Assembly (NCBI RefSeq): GCF_036880985.1
Contig: NZ_JBAJNO010000008.1
Location: 1,116,001-1,180,000 of the forward strand
From: Limibacter armeniacum
GTDB lineage: Bacteria; Bacteroidota; Bacteroidia; Cytophagales; Flammeovirgaceae
Length of the DNA: 64,000 bases
Direction: 5' to 3'
Shown here in pieces: positions 36,904 through 46,922 of this stretch. A program made the position numbers and the translations under genes. The notes under the pieces were generated by a model. It worked only from the letters and a program-made list of their open reading frames with translations, made no database searches and was not told the origin of the DNA. Within the stretch, counting starts at the first letter, position 1. Every line of letters begins with the position of its first letter.

Positions 36904-38397
36904 ATGATGAACGGATGTGTCAAATTATGCAAGTGCCTCTTTTATGTGGTGCTTCTTGCCAGTTTTGTGGCATGCTCAAGCAACAGTGGTGATACAGGAG
37001 GCGAGAATGTGGAGGAAATAATGCTGCCGGTTACAACAAACTCTGAGGAGGCAATGAGTTTATTTGTGGCGGGGCGGGACCTGCTAGACAATGTACGGAA
37101 ACCAGAGGCCAGAAGAATGTTTGATGAGGCTATTGAAAAGGATTCCTCATTTGCGCTTGCTCATCTTTTTAGAGCGTGGTCAGGAACTTCTGAAGAAGAT
37201 GTCTTTCTTCATCTCAACAAAGCTTATGCGTTAAAAGACAAGGTGACCCCTGAAGAAAAAATGCTGATTGAAGCGTCTTATATGGGGTATCACAACCAAC
37301 TGGAACAGTCGATTGGAACTTGGGAAAAACTCTCTGAAAAAGTGCCGGAAGACAAGCGGGTACTGAACAGTTTGGCTTATGCCTATTCTGACGGAAAGGA
37401 AGATTATGAAAAAGCAATAGAGTTACTTAAGAAGTCGATTGCTTTAGACCCGGACTTTCCAGCCAATTACAACTCTTTGGGGTTTGCTTACCAGAATATG
37501 GGAGATGTAAGGAAAGCTGAAGAAGCATTTAAAAAATATGTGGAGCTGATTCCGAATGAACCTAACCCCCATGATGCAATGGGTGATTTTTATAGGAAGA
37601 ACGGGCAGTTTGATAAAGCAATTGAAGAATACAGAAAAGCCTTGGAGCTGAATAGTCGCTTTGATGAATCCCAACACAAGATAGGAGAAAGTATGTTGTA
37701 TTCAGGCAGGTATGATGATGCTATTAGAGAACTGGAGCATGCTGTGTCTATCGCAACTTCTGAGCAGAATAAGATCTGGCATATGGCAGAGATAGCAAGA
37801 GTTTATCTCCATAAGGGAGATCAGGAACAGGCTCTGGCAAAATATGTAGAGGCTAAGAGCGAAGCGCAGGAACTGGGTTTGCAAGCTTATACAGCTAACC
37901 TGATTCTGGATATGAGCACCATCTACATGTACAATTCAGAATATGCCAAGGCAGCAGAATATTTGGCAACGTTTGAGGAGTATGTAGGTAACTCTAGTTT
38001 AGCTGAATCTGTGAAAGAAAACCTGAAAGCGAGGGAGTTGTATAACAGGTCTTTATTATATGCTATGCAGCGTGAGCCAGAAAAAGGAATGGAAGAGGCT
38101 AGTTTGTTGAAAGAGCATATTTCAAACAGTGATAACCCTGAAGAACTGGAGCCTTACCATCAGGCAATGGCATACCTGTATTATATAAAAGATGATTTAG
38201 GGAAAGCCAAAGAAGAGTTGGAGGTATCAGAAAAAGATTCTCCTTACACTTACTACCTGATGGCTAAAGTAGCTGAAAAAGATGGTAATGGACCTCAAGC
38301 CAATCAATATTACCAGCGGGTAATAGATTGGAACGAGGATGATGATATTTACTATTCCATGATCAGGCCTAAAGCCATGAACAAAAATAAAATGTGA
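36904..38397 (+). CDS. Tetratricopeptide-repeat lipoprotein
   Basis: 497 aa. Signal peptide with lipobox SFVAC (Cys at about residue 25). The mature chain is a TPR solenoid: clear repeats such as YEKAIELLKKSIALDPDFPA, NYNSLGFAYQNMGDVRKAEE and FDKAIEEYRKALELNS, followed by less regular repeats. The first ten residues are Cys-rich (NGCVKLCKC), inside the signal. Scaffold for protein contacts in the envelope; partner unknown. ATG at 36904 or 36907. Confidence 0.88.
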   Translation: MMNGCVKLCKCLFYVVLLASFVACSSNSGDTGGENVEEIMLPVTTNSEEAMSLFVAGRDLLDNVRKPEARRMFDEAIEKDSSFALAHLFRAWSGTSEEDVFLHLNKAYALKDKVTPEEKMLIEASYMGYHNQLEQSIGTWEKLSEKVPEDKRVLNSLAYAYSDGKEDYEKAIELLKKSIALDPDFPANYNSLGFAYQNMGDVRKAEEAFKKYVELIPNEPNPHDAMGDFYRKNGQFDKAIEEYRKALELNSRFDESQHKIGESMLYSGRYDDAIRELEHAVSIATSEQNKIWHMAEIARVYLHKGDQEQALAKYVEAKSEAQELGLQAYTANLILDMSTIYMYNSEYAKAAEYLATFEEYVGNSSLAESVKENLKARELYNRSLLYAMQREPEKGMEEASLLKEHISNSDNPEELEPYHQAMAYLYYIKDDLGKAKEELEVSEKDSPYTYYLMAKVAEKDGNGPQANQYYQRVIDWNEDDDIYYSMIRPKAMNKNKM

Positions 38398-38422
38398 TTT
38401 AAAGTGAAATAGGGTCAATATC

Positions 38423-38911
38423 CTATCCTTGAGATAAGGAGCGCTCCCGGGCAAGCTTAGGCAGGTCCGGGTTTCCTTCTTGATGGACCAATGTAAAAGT
38501 CAGCCGATCAATTTTCCATCCTTTTACTGTTTTGTTGAAATGATGATGATACTGACCAAATACGGTCCATGTATTATTACCTGAGTCATTGGGTAAAATA
38601 TGAATAGCCTGTAAGTAAGAGAAGCACTCAGCTTCCTCTTCATGAATTGTGACAGAATGGTTGGTGACCATATGTTGTGTAGCGGTATATCCTGGCAACG
38701 CATGTTTCCATCCGTTTATAATTTCTTGTGGGGAACAGACAGTTGCTGGATTTCCACTTAAGGAGCTGTAATCCAACGTGACACTGCTGTCAAAAGCTTT
38801 TTTGACAAGTTCCCAATCCCTCTTGTCTGCTCCAATACAAATGTTGTTGACCAAGTCAATAATGTCAGCCCTGTGCTGAAGGTAGATGGTGCTAAGTTGT
38901 AGAGTGTCCAT
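38423..38911 (-). CDS. NTF2-like / SnoaL-like protein
   Basis: 162 aa. The N-terminal helix pattern IIDLVNNICIGADKRDWELVKKAF then LDYSSLSG and the closing strand WTVFGQYHHHFNKTVKGWKIDRL match the cone-shaped NTF2-like fold (SnoaL_4). Such proteins are ligand binders or small isomerases/dehydratases; substrate unknown. Convergent with the TPR gene, 25 nt apart. Confidence 0.8.
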   Translation of the reverse strand: MDTLQLSTIYLQHRADIIDLVNNICIGADKRDWELVKKAFDSSVTLDYSSLSGNPATVCSPQEIINGWKHALPGYTATQHMVTNHSVTIHEEEAECFSYLQAIHILPNDSGNNTWTVFGQYHHHFNKTVKGWKIDRLTFTLVHQEGNPDLPKLARERSLSQG

Positions 38912-38989
38912 GGTTAATTGTGTTGAAATGTTAGCCTACACTGTTCAAACAAATTGAAGAAAAGTTGAGGTCGTTGTAATGCTGATTTT

Positions 38990-39023
38990 AGAAAAAAATA
39001 GACCTGACGAATGAGTCAGGTCT
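38990..39023 (-). terminator. Terminator of beta-barrel gene
   Basis: 9-bp stem AGACCTGAC/GTCAGGTCT (39000-39023); followed on the minus strand by ATTTTTTT. Confidence 0.85.
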
Positions 39024-39049
39024 GCGTATTTTATAGAGAAATAGAAATT

Positions 39050-39655
39050 CTACTCTCCTTTAAGCTCTTCTCGAAGTTCTTTGTCAACTGGTCTGCTAGA
39101 ACTTTTGATATGATATAGCAAGCCAATATTTAAGAGGAAGAAAGAGCCTTGGTCTACGAAATGGTAATTGATTTTGCCGTTGATGTCCAGTTTGTCTTTG
39201 ATCGGATAAAGAATACCTCCACCGAAGTTTAAGCCAATTTTACCTTCTGAATCATCAATGTCTCCAACACCTGGTACATTATCGATGTTGACATCGATAT
39301 TGTAGTAACCGATAGCAGCATTCACATAGGGCCTCAGGTTTTTGAGTGTGCTGGTATATTCAGGTTGAGTATAATAACTGGCACCTACCCTTATGGAAAA
39401 CAGGTTGGTGTTGACATTGCTTTCTTCAGCGAAAGGCGTATAGTCGATCTGGGCATCAACAGATACTTGATCTCGGAGGAAGTACCTACCATCTGCACCA
39501 AAGTTAAACCCTGTGCTTGCTCCATCAGAGAGGTCACCTGTAGGGAATGCTACACCAATATTACCACCTACTAAAACTTGTGAAAAAACATTCGATGACA
39601 TTGAGATACAAGCCAATAGCGATACAGAAAGTAGTAAAGAGAAAAGTCGTTTCAT
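39050..39655 (-). CDS. Outer-membrane beta-barrel protein
   Basis: 201 aa. Signal peptide MKRLFSLLLSVSLLACISM to FSQ, then VLVGGNIGVAFPTGDLSDGAS and further amphipathic strands with periplasmic-turn Gly/Asp, ending in a charged tail. Fits an eight-stranded OmpW/porin-like barrel. No specific function can be given. Single gene. Confidence 0.78.
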   Translation of the reverse strand: MKRLFSLLLSVSLLACISMSSNVFSQVLVGGNIGVAFPTGDLSDGASTGFNFGADGRYFLRDQVSVDAQIDYTPFAEESNVNTNLFSIRVGASYYTQPEYTSTLKNLRPYVNAAIGYYNIDVNIDNVPGVGDIDDSEGKIGLNFGGGILYPIKDKLDINGKINYHFVDQGSFFLLNIGLLYHIKSSSRPVDKELREELKGE

Positions 39656-39819
39656 GTGGTTGTGGTTGAATGAATTGAAATAGTTTAATTGCTATAAGTT
39701 TTAATAAAAAATTGAATTAAATAATGAATTAAGTCATTGTTATTTCTTGAATAGTGTTATGTGGTTGTTTTTATTTAAGTATTGGTAATCAATGTGTTGT
39801 TTGTTGTTTTGCTTTCGAT

Positions 39820-39847
39820 TGCAATGGGAACATTGCATTAATCTTTG
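39820..39847 (+). promoter_or_regulatory. Candidate operator and promoter of cytidylate-kinase-like gene
   Basis: TGCAATG-GGAA-CATTGCA (39820-39837) is an inverted repeat with 7-bp arms. TAATCTTTG (39839-39847), close to TAnnTTTG, begins 1 nt after it. Confidence 0.4.
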
Positions 39848-39900
39848 TAAATTATAAAAGGATTATTTTCAGATATTAGGATTAAGTAAACAGACAGGAG

Positions 39901-40593
39901 ATGGAAACAATATCATACGATTACTTTAGCCAGTACTTTAAAAAAACTGATGAAGAGCTGAATAAGCCTATTGAGTGTAATGGAAAAGTGGTTACAATAG
40001 GCAGGGACTATGGTTGTAACGCTATGGAGGTGGCTCAGCAGCTTGTGGATAAACTCAATACAAATGAGATGTTTTTTGGTCATCCAAGAAGGTGGCAGGT
40101 AGTGGACAGTGAGGTGATAAGGGCTGTAGGAAAAGAGATGAAAATGAACCTTGATCGTGTGACAGATCTGAGTACACCCCAAAGGAAAGGACTGGTGGAT
40201 CAGCTATTGAGTGCATTCAATGAATATCAGCCTCATAAGGAGTTGAAAAGGGCAATGGGAGGCGTTATTTCTGCTTATATGGAGAGAGGGAATGTGGTGT
40301 TTGTTGGACGCGGTGCTGGCTTCTTTGCTGAAGAAAGTGTCAATGTACTAAATGTAAAGTTGTTTGCTCCTCTTAGGTATAGGGTCAGGATGCTGATGCA
40401 AAAGGAAGGTATGAGTGAAGATAAGGCGATTGAGCTTGTAGAACTGATGGATGATAAAAGGAGCAGGTTTAATGAGTTTCTGTCAGGGGCAAGTGAGCTT
40501 CATTATGATATTTTGCTTGACCGCTCAAGGATAAGCACCAATGGGATCGTCAATATGCTATATTCAACGCTTGAAGAGATGCCGGAATTTTAA
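39901..40593 (+). CDS. Cytidylate-kinase-like family protein
   Basis: 230 aa. ITIGRDYGCNA-type start (VVTIGRDYGCNAMEVAQQL at about 30-48) is the P-loop region of the Cytidylate_kin_2 family, in which the classical GxxxxGK(S/T) is replaced. FVGRGAGFF and APLRYRVRMLMQKEGMS with Arg residues correspond to the LID part. Members are common in anaerobes and Bacteroidota, and their substrate is not established. Monocistronic, with its own terminator. Confidence 0.82.
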   Translation: METISYDYFSQYFKKTDEELNKPIECNGKVVTIGRDYGCNAMEVAQQLVDKLNTNEMFFGHPRRWQVVDSEVIRAVGKEMKMNLDRVTDLSTPQRKGLVDQLLSAFNEYQPHKELKRAMGGVISAYMERGNVVFVGRGAGFFAEESVNVLNVKLFAPLRYRVRMLMQKEGMSEDKAIELVELMDDKRSRFNEFLSGASELHYDILLDRSRISTNGIVNMLYSTLEEMPEF

Positions 40594-40597
40594 AGGT

Positions 40598-40634
40598 AAA
40601 ACCCTGTTCAGTTTATGCATGAACAGGGTTTTTT
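40598..40634. terminator. Convergent terminator (cytidylate-kinase-like / cysM)
   Basis: Perfect stem AACCCTGTTCA/TGAACAGGGTT (about 40600-40630) followed by TTTTG; A-run on the left also serves the minus strand. Confidence 0.85.
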
Positions 40635-40638
40635 GTTG

Positions 40639-41523
40639 CTATTCTTCAAATAATGGTGAAGATAAATATCTGTCGCCTCGGTCACATACAATAAATACGA
40701 CAACCCCTTCCTCTAATTCTTCAGCTACTCGAAGTGCAGCTACGGCAGCACCTCCACTACTCATTCCTGAAAATATACTTTCTTCCTTAGCCAGTTTACG
40801 AGCCATCGTTGAAGCCTCTTCCTGAGAGATGTCAATGATTCTGTCGACTCTTTCAGGTTCAAATATGGCAGGTAAGTATGCTTCTGGCCATCTTCTGATG
40901 CCTGGAATCCGAGAACCTTCAGTTGGTTGCGTACCTACAATCTGAACGTTTGGGTTTTGCTCTTTCAGGTAACGGGACACACCCATAATAGTACCTGTTG
41001 TTCCCATAGCAGATACAAAGTGTGTGATTTTTCCTTCTGTTGCTTCCCATATCTCAGGTCCTGTGTGACGATAATGAGCCTTGTAGTTGTCAGGATTGCC
41101 AAACTGATTAAGCATAAGGTATTCTCCTGTCGCTGCTTTTTCTCTTGCAAGGTCAATAGAACCTTCCATTGATCGCTCAGAAGGCGTAAGGATTACTTTG
41201 GCACCATATGCTTGCATGGTTTTGACCCGTTCTGCTGTGGCATGCTCAGGCATAATCAGTTCAATTTCTACACCAACTGCTTTAGCAATCATGGCAAGTG
41301 CAATTCCTGTATTGCCGCTGGTGGCTTCAACCAGTTTCATTCCTGGTTTCAGTTCACCTCTGTCAATAGCCCCTTGTATCATACTGAGAGCAGGTCTGTC
41401 TTTGACACTACCGCCGGGGTTATGACCTTCTAATTTTCCATAAACCTTAACATTTGGGTTAAGGTTTAGATGTGTAACCTCTACTAATGGGGTGGATCCT
41501 ACCAAGTCAAGGATTGATGGCAT
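40639..41523 (-). CDS. cysM: Cysteine synthase B (O-acetylserine sulfhydrylase)
   Basis: 294 aa PLP enzyme making cysteine from O-acetylserine and sulfide. GGSVKDR with Schiff-base Lys41, EATSGNTGIALAM phosphate-binding loop at about 66-79, and GTTGTIMGVSRYL. The short form and the C-terminal GVVVFIVCDRGDRYLS are CysM-like (CysK ends longer). Its position 1 kb from the methionine operon places two sulfur-assimilation units back to back. Confidence 0.93.
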   Translation of the reverse strand: MPSILDLVGSTPLVEVTHLNLNPNVKVYGKLEGHNPGGSVKDRPALSMIQGAIDRGELKPGMKLVEATSGNTGIALAMIAKAVGVEIELIMPEHATAERVKTMQAYGAKVILTPSERSMEGSIDLAREKAATGEYLMLNQFGNPDNYKAHYRHTGPEIWEATEGKITHFVSAMGTTGTIMGVSRYLKEQNPNVQIVGTQPTEGSRIPGIRRWPEAYLPAIFEPERVDRIIDISQEEASTMARKLAKEESIFSGMSSGGAAVAALRVAEELEEGVVVFIVCDRGDRYLSSPLFEE

Positions 41524-42013
41524 AATATATTTTCTTTGTGTTTTGAATTCAATTTAACGCTGTCACTGTTATAAATTCTATATTCAATTGAAGAAAAGCA
41601 TACTTCAAATTAGATCAATTCATAATTGAATGCTAAAGAATTTATTTATTGTATCAAATAATAGAGCTTCCTGAGTTGCTAATTTTCCACTCCCTTTCTT
41701 ATCGATAGCCTAGTTGTTATATAGGGTATTGAGGCAAATTTACGCATGTCATCTGTTTCTATCCAATTTATGAAATCAGAAACTGTCTGTAATCTTTGTA
41801 CCTATTTGATAATCTAGGTGATAGAGTTATACCGTTTCTTGTTACAGTTTGTAAGTTTGCTAGCTATAATCATTATCAAGGCTTTTTTGTTTTGAATTTT
41901 TTGTATTCAGCTAGTTCATTGGTAAGAGAAAAGTAGGATAAGCTTTTTCTCATCGAAGCTTTTGGTATAGCTCCTTAGGATTAAAATAAATCTTAATTTT
42001 TTTGTGATGTTGT
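41524..42013. other. AT-rich intergenic stretch
   Basis: 490 nt between the divergent cysM and methionine units. No ORF, RNA or repeat recognised apart from presumed cysM promoter sequences. Confidence 0.4.
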
Positions 42014-42045
42014 TTGGTTTTTTTCAGAAATGGTCAGTATGTTTG
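42014..42045 (+). promoter_or_regulatory. Promoter of the methionine operon
   Basis: TTG (42014-42016) and perfect TAnnTTTG (TATGTTTG, 42038-42045) are 21 nt apart. Start of transcription is expected near 42051, about 30 nt before the riboswitch. Confidence 0.7.
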
Positions 42046-42079
42046 TGGCACATACAGTCAATTACCTCACATCTGAAGT

Positions 42080-42194
42080 AATTGGTTTATAAAGAAGAGG
42101 CGAGAGACTAGGCTTTAAGACCCTCTAGCAACCCCCTCACTCGTGGGAAAGGTGCTAATTCCTAGCCTAAGTTTTTAGGACATATAAACTAATT
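42080..42194 (+). promoter_or_regulatory. SAM-I (S-box) riboswitch
   Basis: P1 is a 12-bp stem with one G-U (42080-42091 with 42183-42194). Inside are GAGAGACTAGG (k-turn and P2), GACCCTCTAGCAACC, a CCC/GGG P3 hairpin near 42133-42147, and the conserved AAGGTGCTAATTCC core, then a P4 hairpin CCTAA/TTAGG at 42166-42179. It binds S-adenosylmethionine and shuts down the met operon. P1 ends only 7 nt before the start codon of the small leader ORF. Confidence 0.9.
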
Positions 42195-42201
42195 AGGCAT
42201 C

Positions 42202-42318
42202 ATGAAAGCATTTAAAATTCTTTTTGTTGACGCAGCAGCGTTGACCCAATTTTTTGCATCTCGCAACACGTACAATTTCTCATACCGAATGTGTATGCGA
42301 ATGCGAATGTGTAGCTAA
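42202..42318 (+). CDS. Candidate Met/Cys-rich leader peptide ORF (38 aa)
   Basis: ATG 42202 to TAA 42316-42318. The peptide starts MKAFKILFVDAAALTQFF and ends RMCMRMRMCS: four Met and two Cys in the last nine codons. No match to a known protein is claimed. It lies between the SAM riboswitch and metY. The Met-codon DNA (GTGTATG, 42291-42297) can pair with CATACAC (42324-42330) just after the stop, and an alternative ATGTG/CACAT hairpin (42307-42311 with 42322-42326) overlaps it: the geometry of ribosome-mediated attenuation. Whether it is translated is unproven. Confidence 0.6.
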   Translation: MKAFKILFVDAAALTQFFASRNTYNFSYRMCMRMRMCS

Positions 42319-43817
<1,499 letters not shown>

Positions 43818-43827
43818 TAATAAATAT

Positions 43828-43863
43828 ACCACTTGCCATGTAGCGGCTAGCATGGCAGGTGGT
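43828..43863 (+). terminator. Intercistronic hairpin metY-metX
   Basis: 13-bp stem with one G-U (43828-43840 with 43851-43863), 10-nt loop. The tail TTTGG is too short for a strong terminator, so it more likely marks a processing or stabilising element, or a leaky attenuator. Confidence 0.5.
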
Positions 43864-43894
43864 TTGGAACGAGAACCGAGATAAGATACAAAAG

Positions 43895-44947
43895 ATGGAA
43901 GCGCATTATTTTCACTACAATGAGGATTTCCAGTTGGAATCCGGAGATCAGCTTAAAGGCTTTACGCTTAAGTACTGTACGTTTGGAAAACCTAACCATG
44001 ACTTTTCGAATGTGGTATGGGTTTGCCATGCACTTACAGGAAATGCAGAAGTGACAGACTGGTGGGCAGGACTTTTTGGAGATGGAAGTCTTTTTAATCC
44101 TGACGAACATTTTGTGATCTGTGCAAACGTCTTGGGGTCTTGTTATGGTTCTACTGGACCTTTGTCTATCAATCCTGATACAGGAGAGCCTTATTTCCAT
44201 GCTTTTCCTCAGCTTACAATCAGAGATATTGTAAATGCATTGGATTTGTTACGTGAGAGCTTAGGCATCACACATATTCAGACATTGATTGGAGGGTCGT
44301 TAGGTGGGCAGCAGGCAATCGAATGGGCTTTGAAACGCCCTAGACTGATGGAAAACCTGATTCTGGCAGCGACCAATGCAGTACATTCACCGTGGGGTGT
44401 GGCTTTTAATGAAACACAGCGTCTGGCTTTGGAAGCTGACCCGACTTGGCTTGAAAATAATGAGAAAGCAGGGCAGAATGGGTTGAAAGCTGCACGTGCA
44501 ATTGCCATGCTTTCATACAGAAACTACAACACGTATGATGTAACTCAACAAGAAGGAACAAATGAAAATATAGATGAGTTTAGAGCTTCTTCTTACCAGC
44601 GTTATCAGGGCGAAAAGTTACTCAGTAGGTTTAATGCTTATTCATACTGGTCGCTTTCCAAAGCAATGGACTCACATAATGTAGCAAGAGGAAGAGGTAG
44701 CTTACAGGATGCTCTCCAAAATATTGAAGCTTATACCCATGTGATTGGGGTAACAACGGATATTTTATTTCCTGTATCGGAGCAAAGGTTTATCGCTCGG
44801 TATGTGCCTAATGTGACGTATGAAGAAATCAACTCCACATACGGTCACGACGGTTTTTTGGTTGAGACCGAAAAAATTGCATCAGCCATAAAAGCTTTTT
44901 TCAGACATAAAGACAAAAAAAAATTAGTATATGACCAAGGATGTTAA
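43895..44947 (+). CDS. metX: Homoserine O-acetyltransferase
   Basis: 350 aa alpha/beta-hydrolase from ATG 43895; earlier in-frame starts fall inside the intercistronic hairpin. CHALTGNAEV (oxyanion region), LIGGSLGGQQAIEWA with nucleophile Ser135, and YGHDGFL near the end with the catalytic His and Asp. Transfers acetyl from acetyl-CoA to homoserine, feeding MetY. Its last 17 nt overlap hom, so the two are translationally coupled. Confidence 0.94.
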   Translation: MEAHYFHYNEDFQLESGDQLKGFTLKYCTFGKPNHDFSNVVWVCHALTGNAEVTDWWAGLFGDGSLFNPDEHFVICANVLGSCYGSTGPLSINPDTGEPYFHAFPQLTIRDIVNALDLLRESLGITHIQTLIGGSLGGQQAIEWALKRPRLMENLILAATNAVHSPWGVAFNETQRLALEADPTWLENNEKAGQNGLKAARAIAMLSYRNYNTYDVTQQEGTNENIDEFRASSYQRYQGEKLLSRFNAYSYWSLSKAMDSHNVARGRGSLQDALQNIEAYTHVIGVTTDILFPVSEQRFIARYVPNVTYEEINSTYGHDGFLVETEKIASAIKAFFRHKDKKKLVYDQGC

Positions 44948-46115
44948 CATTGGACTTTTTGGATTTGGTTGCGTTGGTAAAGGACTTTATGACGTGCTGA
45001 ATAATAGCCGCAATTTTTCGGCAGACATTTCTAAAATTGTAGTAAAGAACCGCAATAAGAAAAGGTCTCTTCCAGAATATGCATTTACTTATGATAAAAG
45101 TGATGTACTGAATGATGAGCGTATCAATTTGGTTACAGAGCTAATTGATGATGTAAATGAGGCATATGATATCGTGACTCAGGCGCTTAAAAATGGTAAG
45201 AATGTAGTAAGTGCCAACAAGAAAATGATCGCTGAAAACCTTGAAGAGCTTGTTGCTTTACAGCGCGAACATGGTACATCATTACTTTATGAAGCATCGG
45301 CATGTGCAAGTATTCCGATTATCAGGACTTTAGAAGAGTATTATGATAATGAGTTACTGCATTCTGTAAGAGGGATTTTCAATGGTTCATCCAATTACAT
45401 TTTAACCAAGATGTTTGAGGAAGGTGTGAGCTATGAGGATGCTTTGAAAGAAGCACAGGACCTTGGTTTTGCAGAAACAGACCCAACATTGGATGTTGGA
45501 GGTTATGATGCAAAATACAAGTTGGTAATTCTTACTTTGCACAGTTATGGATTGTACCTAAACCCTGCTGAGGTATTCAATTACGGAATACAGTCTCTAG
45601 CTGATTTTGATATGCAGTATGCTCGTGAAAAACGACTTAAAATCAAGCAGGTAGCTAAGGTTTTTAGAGCGAGTGATGATGAGATAGCGGCTTATGTTCT
45701 GCCACATTTTATATCTGAAGAAAGTGATTTATACACTGTTGATTATGAGTATAATGGCGTGATTGTACAGGGTGCGTTTTCTGATAAGCAGTTCTTTAGA
45801 GGAAAAGGAGCTGGAGGGCATCCAACTGGTTCAGCGGTATTGTCTGATATTTCAGCCAACCGTTATGATTACAAATATGAGTACCGTAAGAATGGAAAAC
45901 ACAACGGTGTCCGCTTCTCAAATGATGTAGACCTGAAGATATATTTCCGTTATGCGGAAGAAAGTCAATTTGATAGATCCAAGTTCGTACAGATTTATGA
46001 GCGTTACGAAAATGGTAATGGACTGAATTATGTAATAGCTGATGTGAACTTACAGACACTCATTAGTGATCCTTACTTTACACAGCAAAAAACATTTTTA
46101 GCAGAAATTGAATAG
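44931..46115 (+). CDS. hom: Homoserine dehydrogenase
   Basis: 394 aa. NAD(P)-binding GLFGFGCVGKGLYDVL at the start, SANKKMIAENLEEL, then the catalytic domain with IFNGSSNYILTKMFEEG and DPTLDVGGYDAKYKL (active-site Asp/Lys). Reduces aspartate semialdehyde to homoserine. No aspartokinase domain is fused, and the C-terminal part lacks a clear ACT regulatory domain. Starts inside metX. Placing it here puts homoserine supply under SAM control although threonine also depends on it. Confidence 0.93.
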   Translation: MTKDVNIGLFGFGCVGKGLYDVLNNSRNFSADISKIVVKNRNKKRSLPEYAFTYDKSDVLNDERINLVTELIDDVNEAYDIVTQALKNGKNVVSANKKMIAENLEELVALQREHGTSLLYEASACASIPIIRTLEEYYDNELLHSVRGIFNGSSNYILTKMFEEGVSYEDALKEAQDLGFAETDPTLDVGGYDAKYKLVILTLHSYGLYLNPAEVFNYGIQSLADFDMQYAREKRLKIKQVAKVFRASDDEIAAYVLPHFISEESDLYTVDYEYNGVIVQGAFSDKQFFRGKGAGGHPTGSAVLSDISANRYDYKYEYRKNGKHNGVRFSNDVDLKIYFRYAEESQFDRSKFVQIYERYENGNGLNYVIADVNLQTLISDPYFTQQKTFLAEIE

Positions 46116-46162
46116 CCTATTGTGAACTTTAGCCGATCTTTTGTATATATGTAGCTGTTTCT

Positions 46163-46192
46163 AAAACACAGGCATTTGCCTGTGTTTTTTTT
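46163..46192 (+). terminator. Terminator of the methionine operon
   Basis: Perfect 11-bp stem AAAACACAGGC/GCCTGTGTTTT (46163-46173 with 46178-46188) followed by TTTT. Confidence 0.9.
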
Positions 46193-46331
46193 CTGTTTGA
46201 TTACAATGTATCTACCCTTTACAACGTTTGTAAAAAGAAAGCAGAATCTTACACCTTAGATGCTAAAAGTCTAAAAAGAGGTATTTTTTTTGAGGAGTAC
46301 CAATACCGAACATTCATAAAACTTCATTATA

Positions 46332-46499
46332 ATGAAAAGACTTATTCTATCAATTCTTGCTTCAGGAGCACTGATGGTAAGCTTGGGATCTTGTAGCCCA
46401 TATGGTAAATCTCATTCGGCTTACTATAAAAAGCAACGTATGAAGTACGAGATGCTTGACTTGCATACAGATTGCCCTCAGCTAAACAAGAGAAGATAA
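46332..46499 (+). CDS. Small lipoprotein (55 aa)
   Basis: ATG 46332 to TAA 46497-46499. MKRLILSILASGALMVS then lipobox LGSC (Cys at residue 21), leaving a mature peptide of 35 residues rich in Tyr, Lys and His (SHSAYYKKQRMKYEML) with one more Cys. The signal peptide, the A-rich upstream region and the terminator just after it support a real gene. Function unknown. Confidence 0.65.
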   Translation: MKRLILSILASGALMVSLGSCSPYGKSHSAYYKKQRMKYEMLDLHTDCPQLNKRR

Positions 46500-46527
46500 C
46501 TTTAAGCTTTTTAGCTGAGTTGAAGTC

Positions 46528-46572
46528 AATTCCTTTTTTAAGTCAAGCACTTGGAAAAGGGATTTTCTTTTT
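46528..46572 (+). terminator. Terminator of small lipoprotein gene
   Basis: 16-bp stem with three G-U-type pairs or mismatches (46528-46543 with 46549-46564), then TTCTTTTT. Confidence 0.6.
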
Positions 46573-46922
46573 ATGAGTGAATGTTACAATTTTACCAGCT
46601 TTATATTCAGGAAATATTATCTATTTTTAAGGCGTTAGCATTTTGTGAGAAGCATGTTTAAGGCTAACCAAAAGAGTATTAGACTAAAGTAATTGGGAGG
46701 TCTATAATTTTAAGTAGCATATTTTTTACCTAAAGCCATACAATAAGGCACATACATTATATTATTTTCGACCAGTTTACAGTTGTATGTTTAACCTGAT
46801 CAAGGTATTTAGTGAAGTACCAGACCTAATCTTACAATTTAACTGTAAAGGTTGTTGGATCAGTGTTTATCCATTTTAATGAGTGCCTTTTTGTAGCGGG
46901 AGTCTTTTAAAAATTTAGCCAA
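46573..46922. other. 350-nt intergenic region before cheR
   Basis: AT-rich, presumably holding the promoter of the signalling cluster. No convincing TAnnTTTG element, ORF or RNA was found. Confidence 0.4.
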
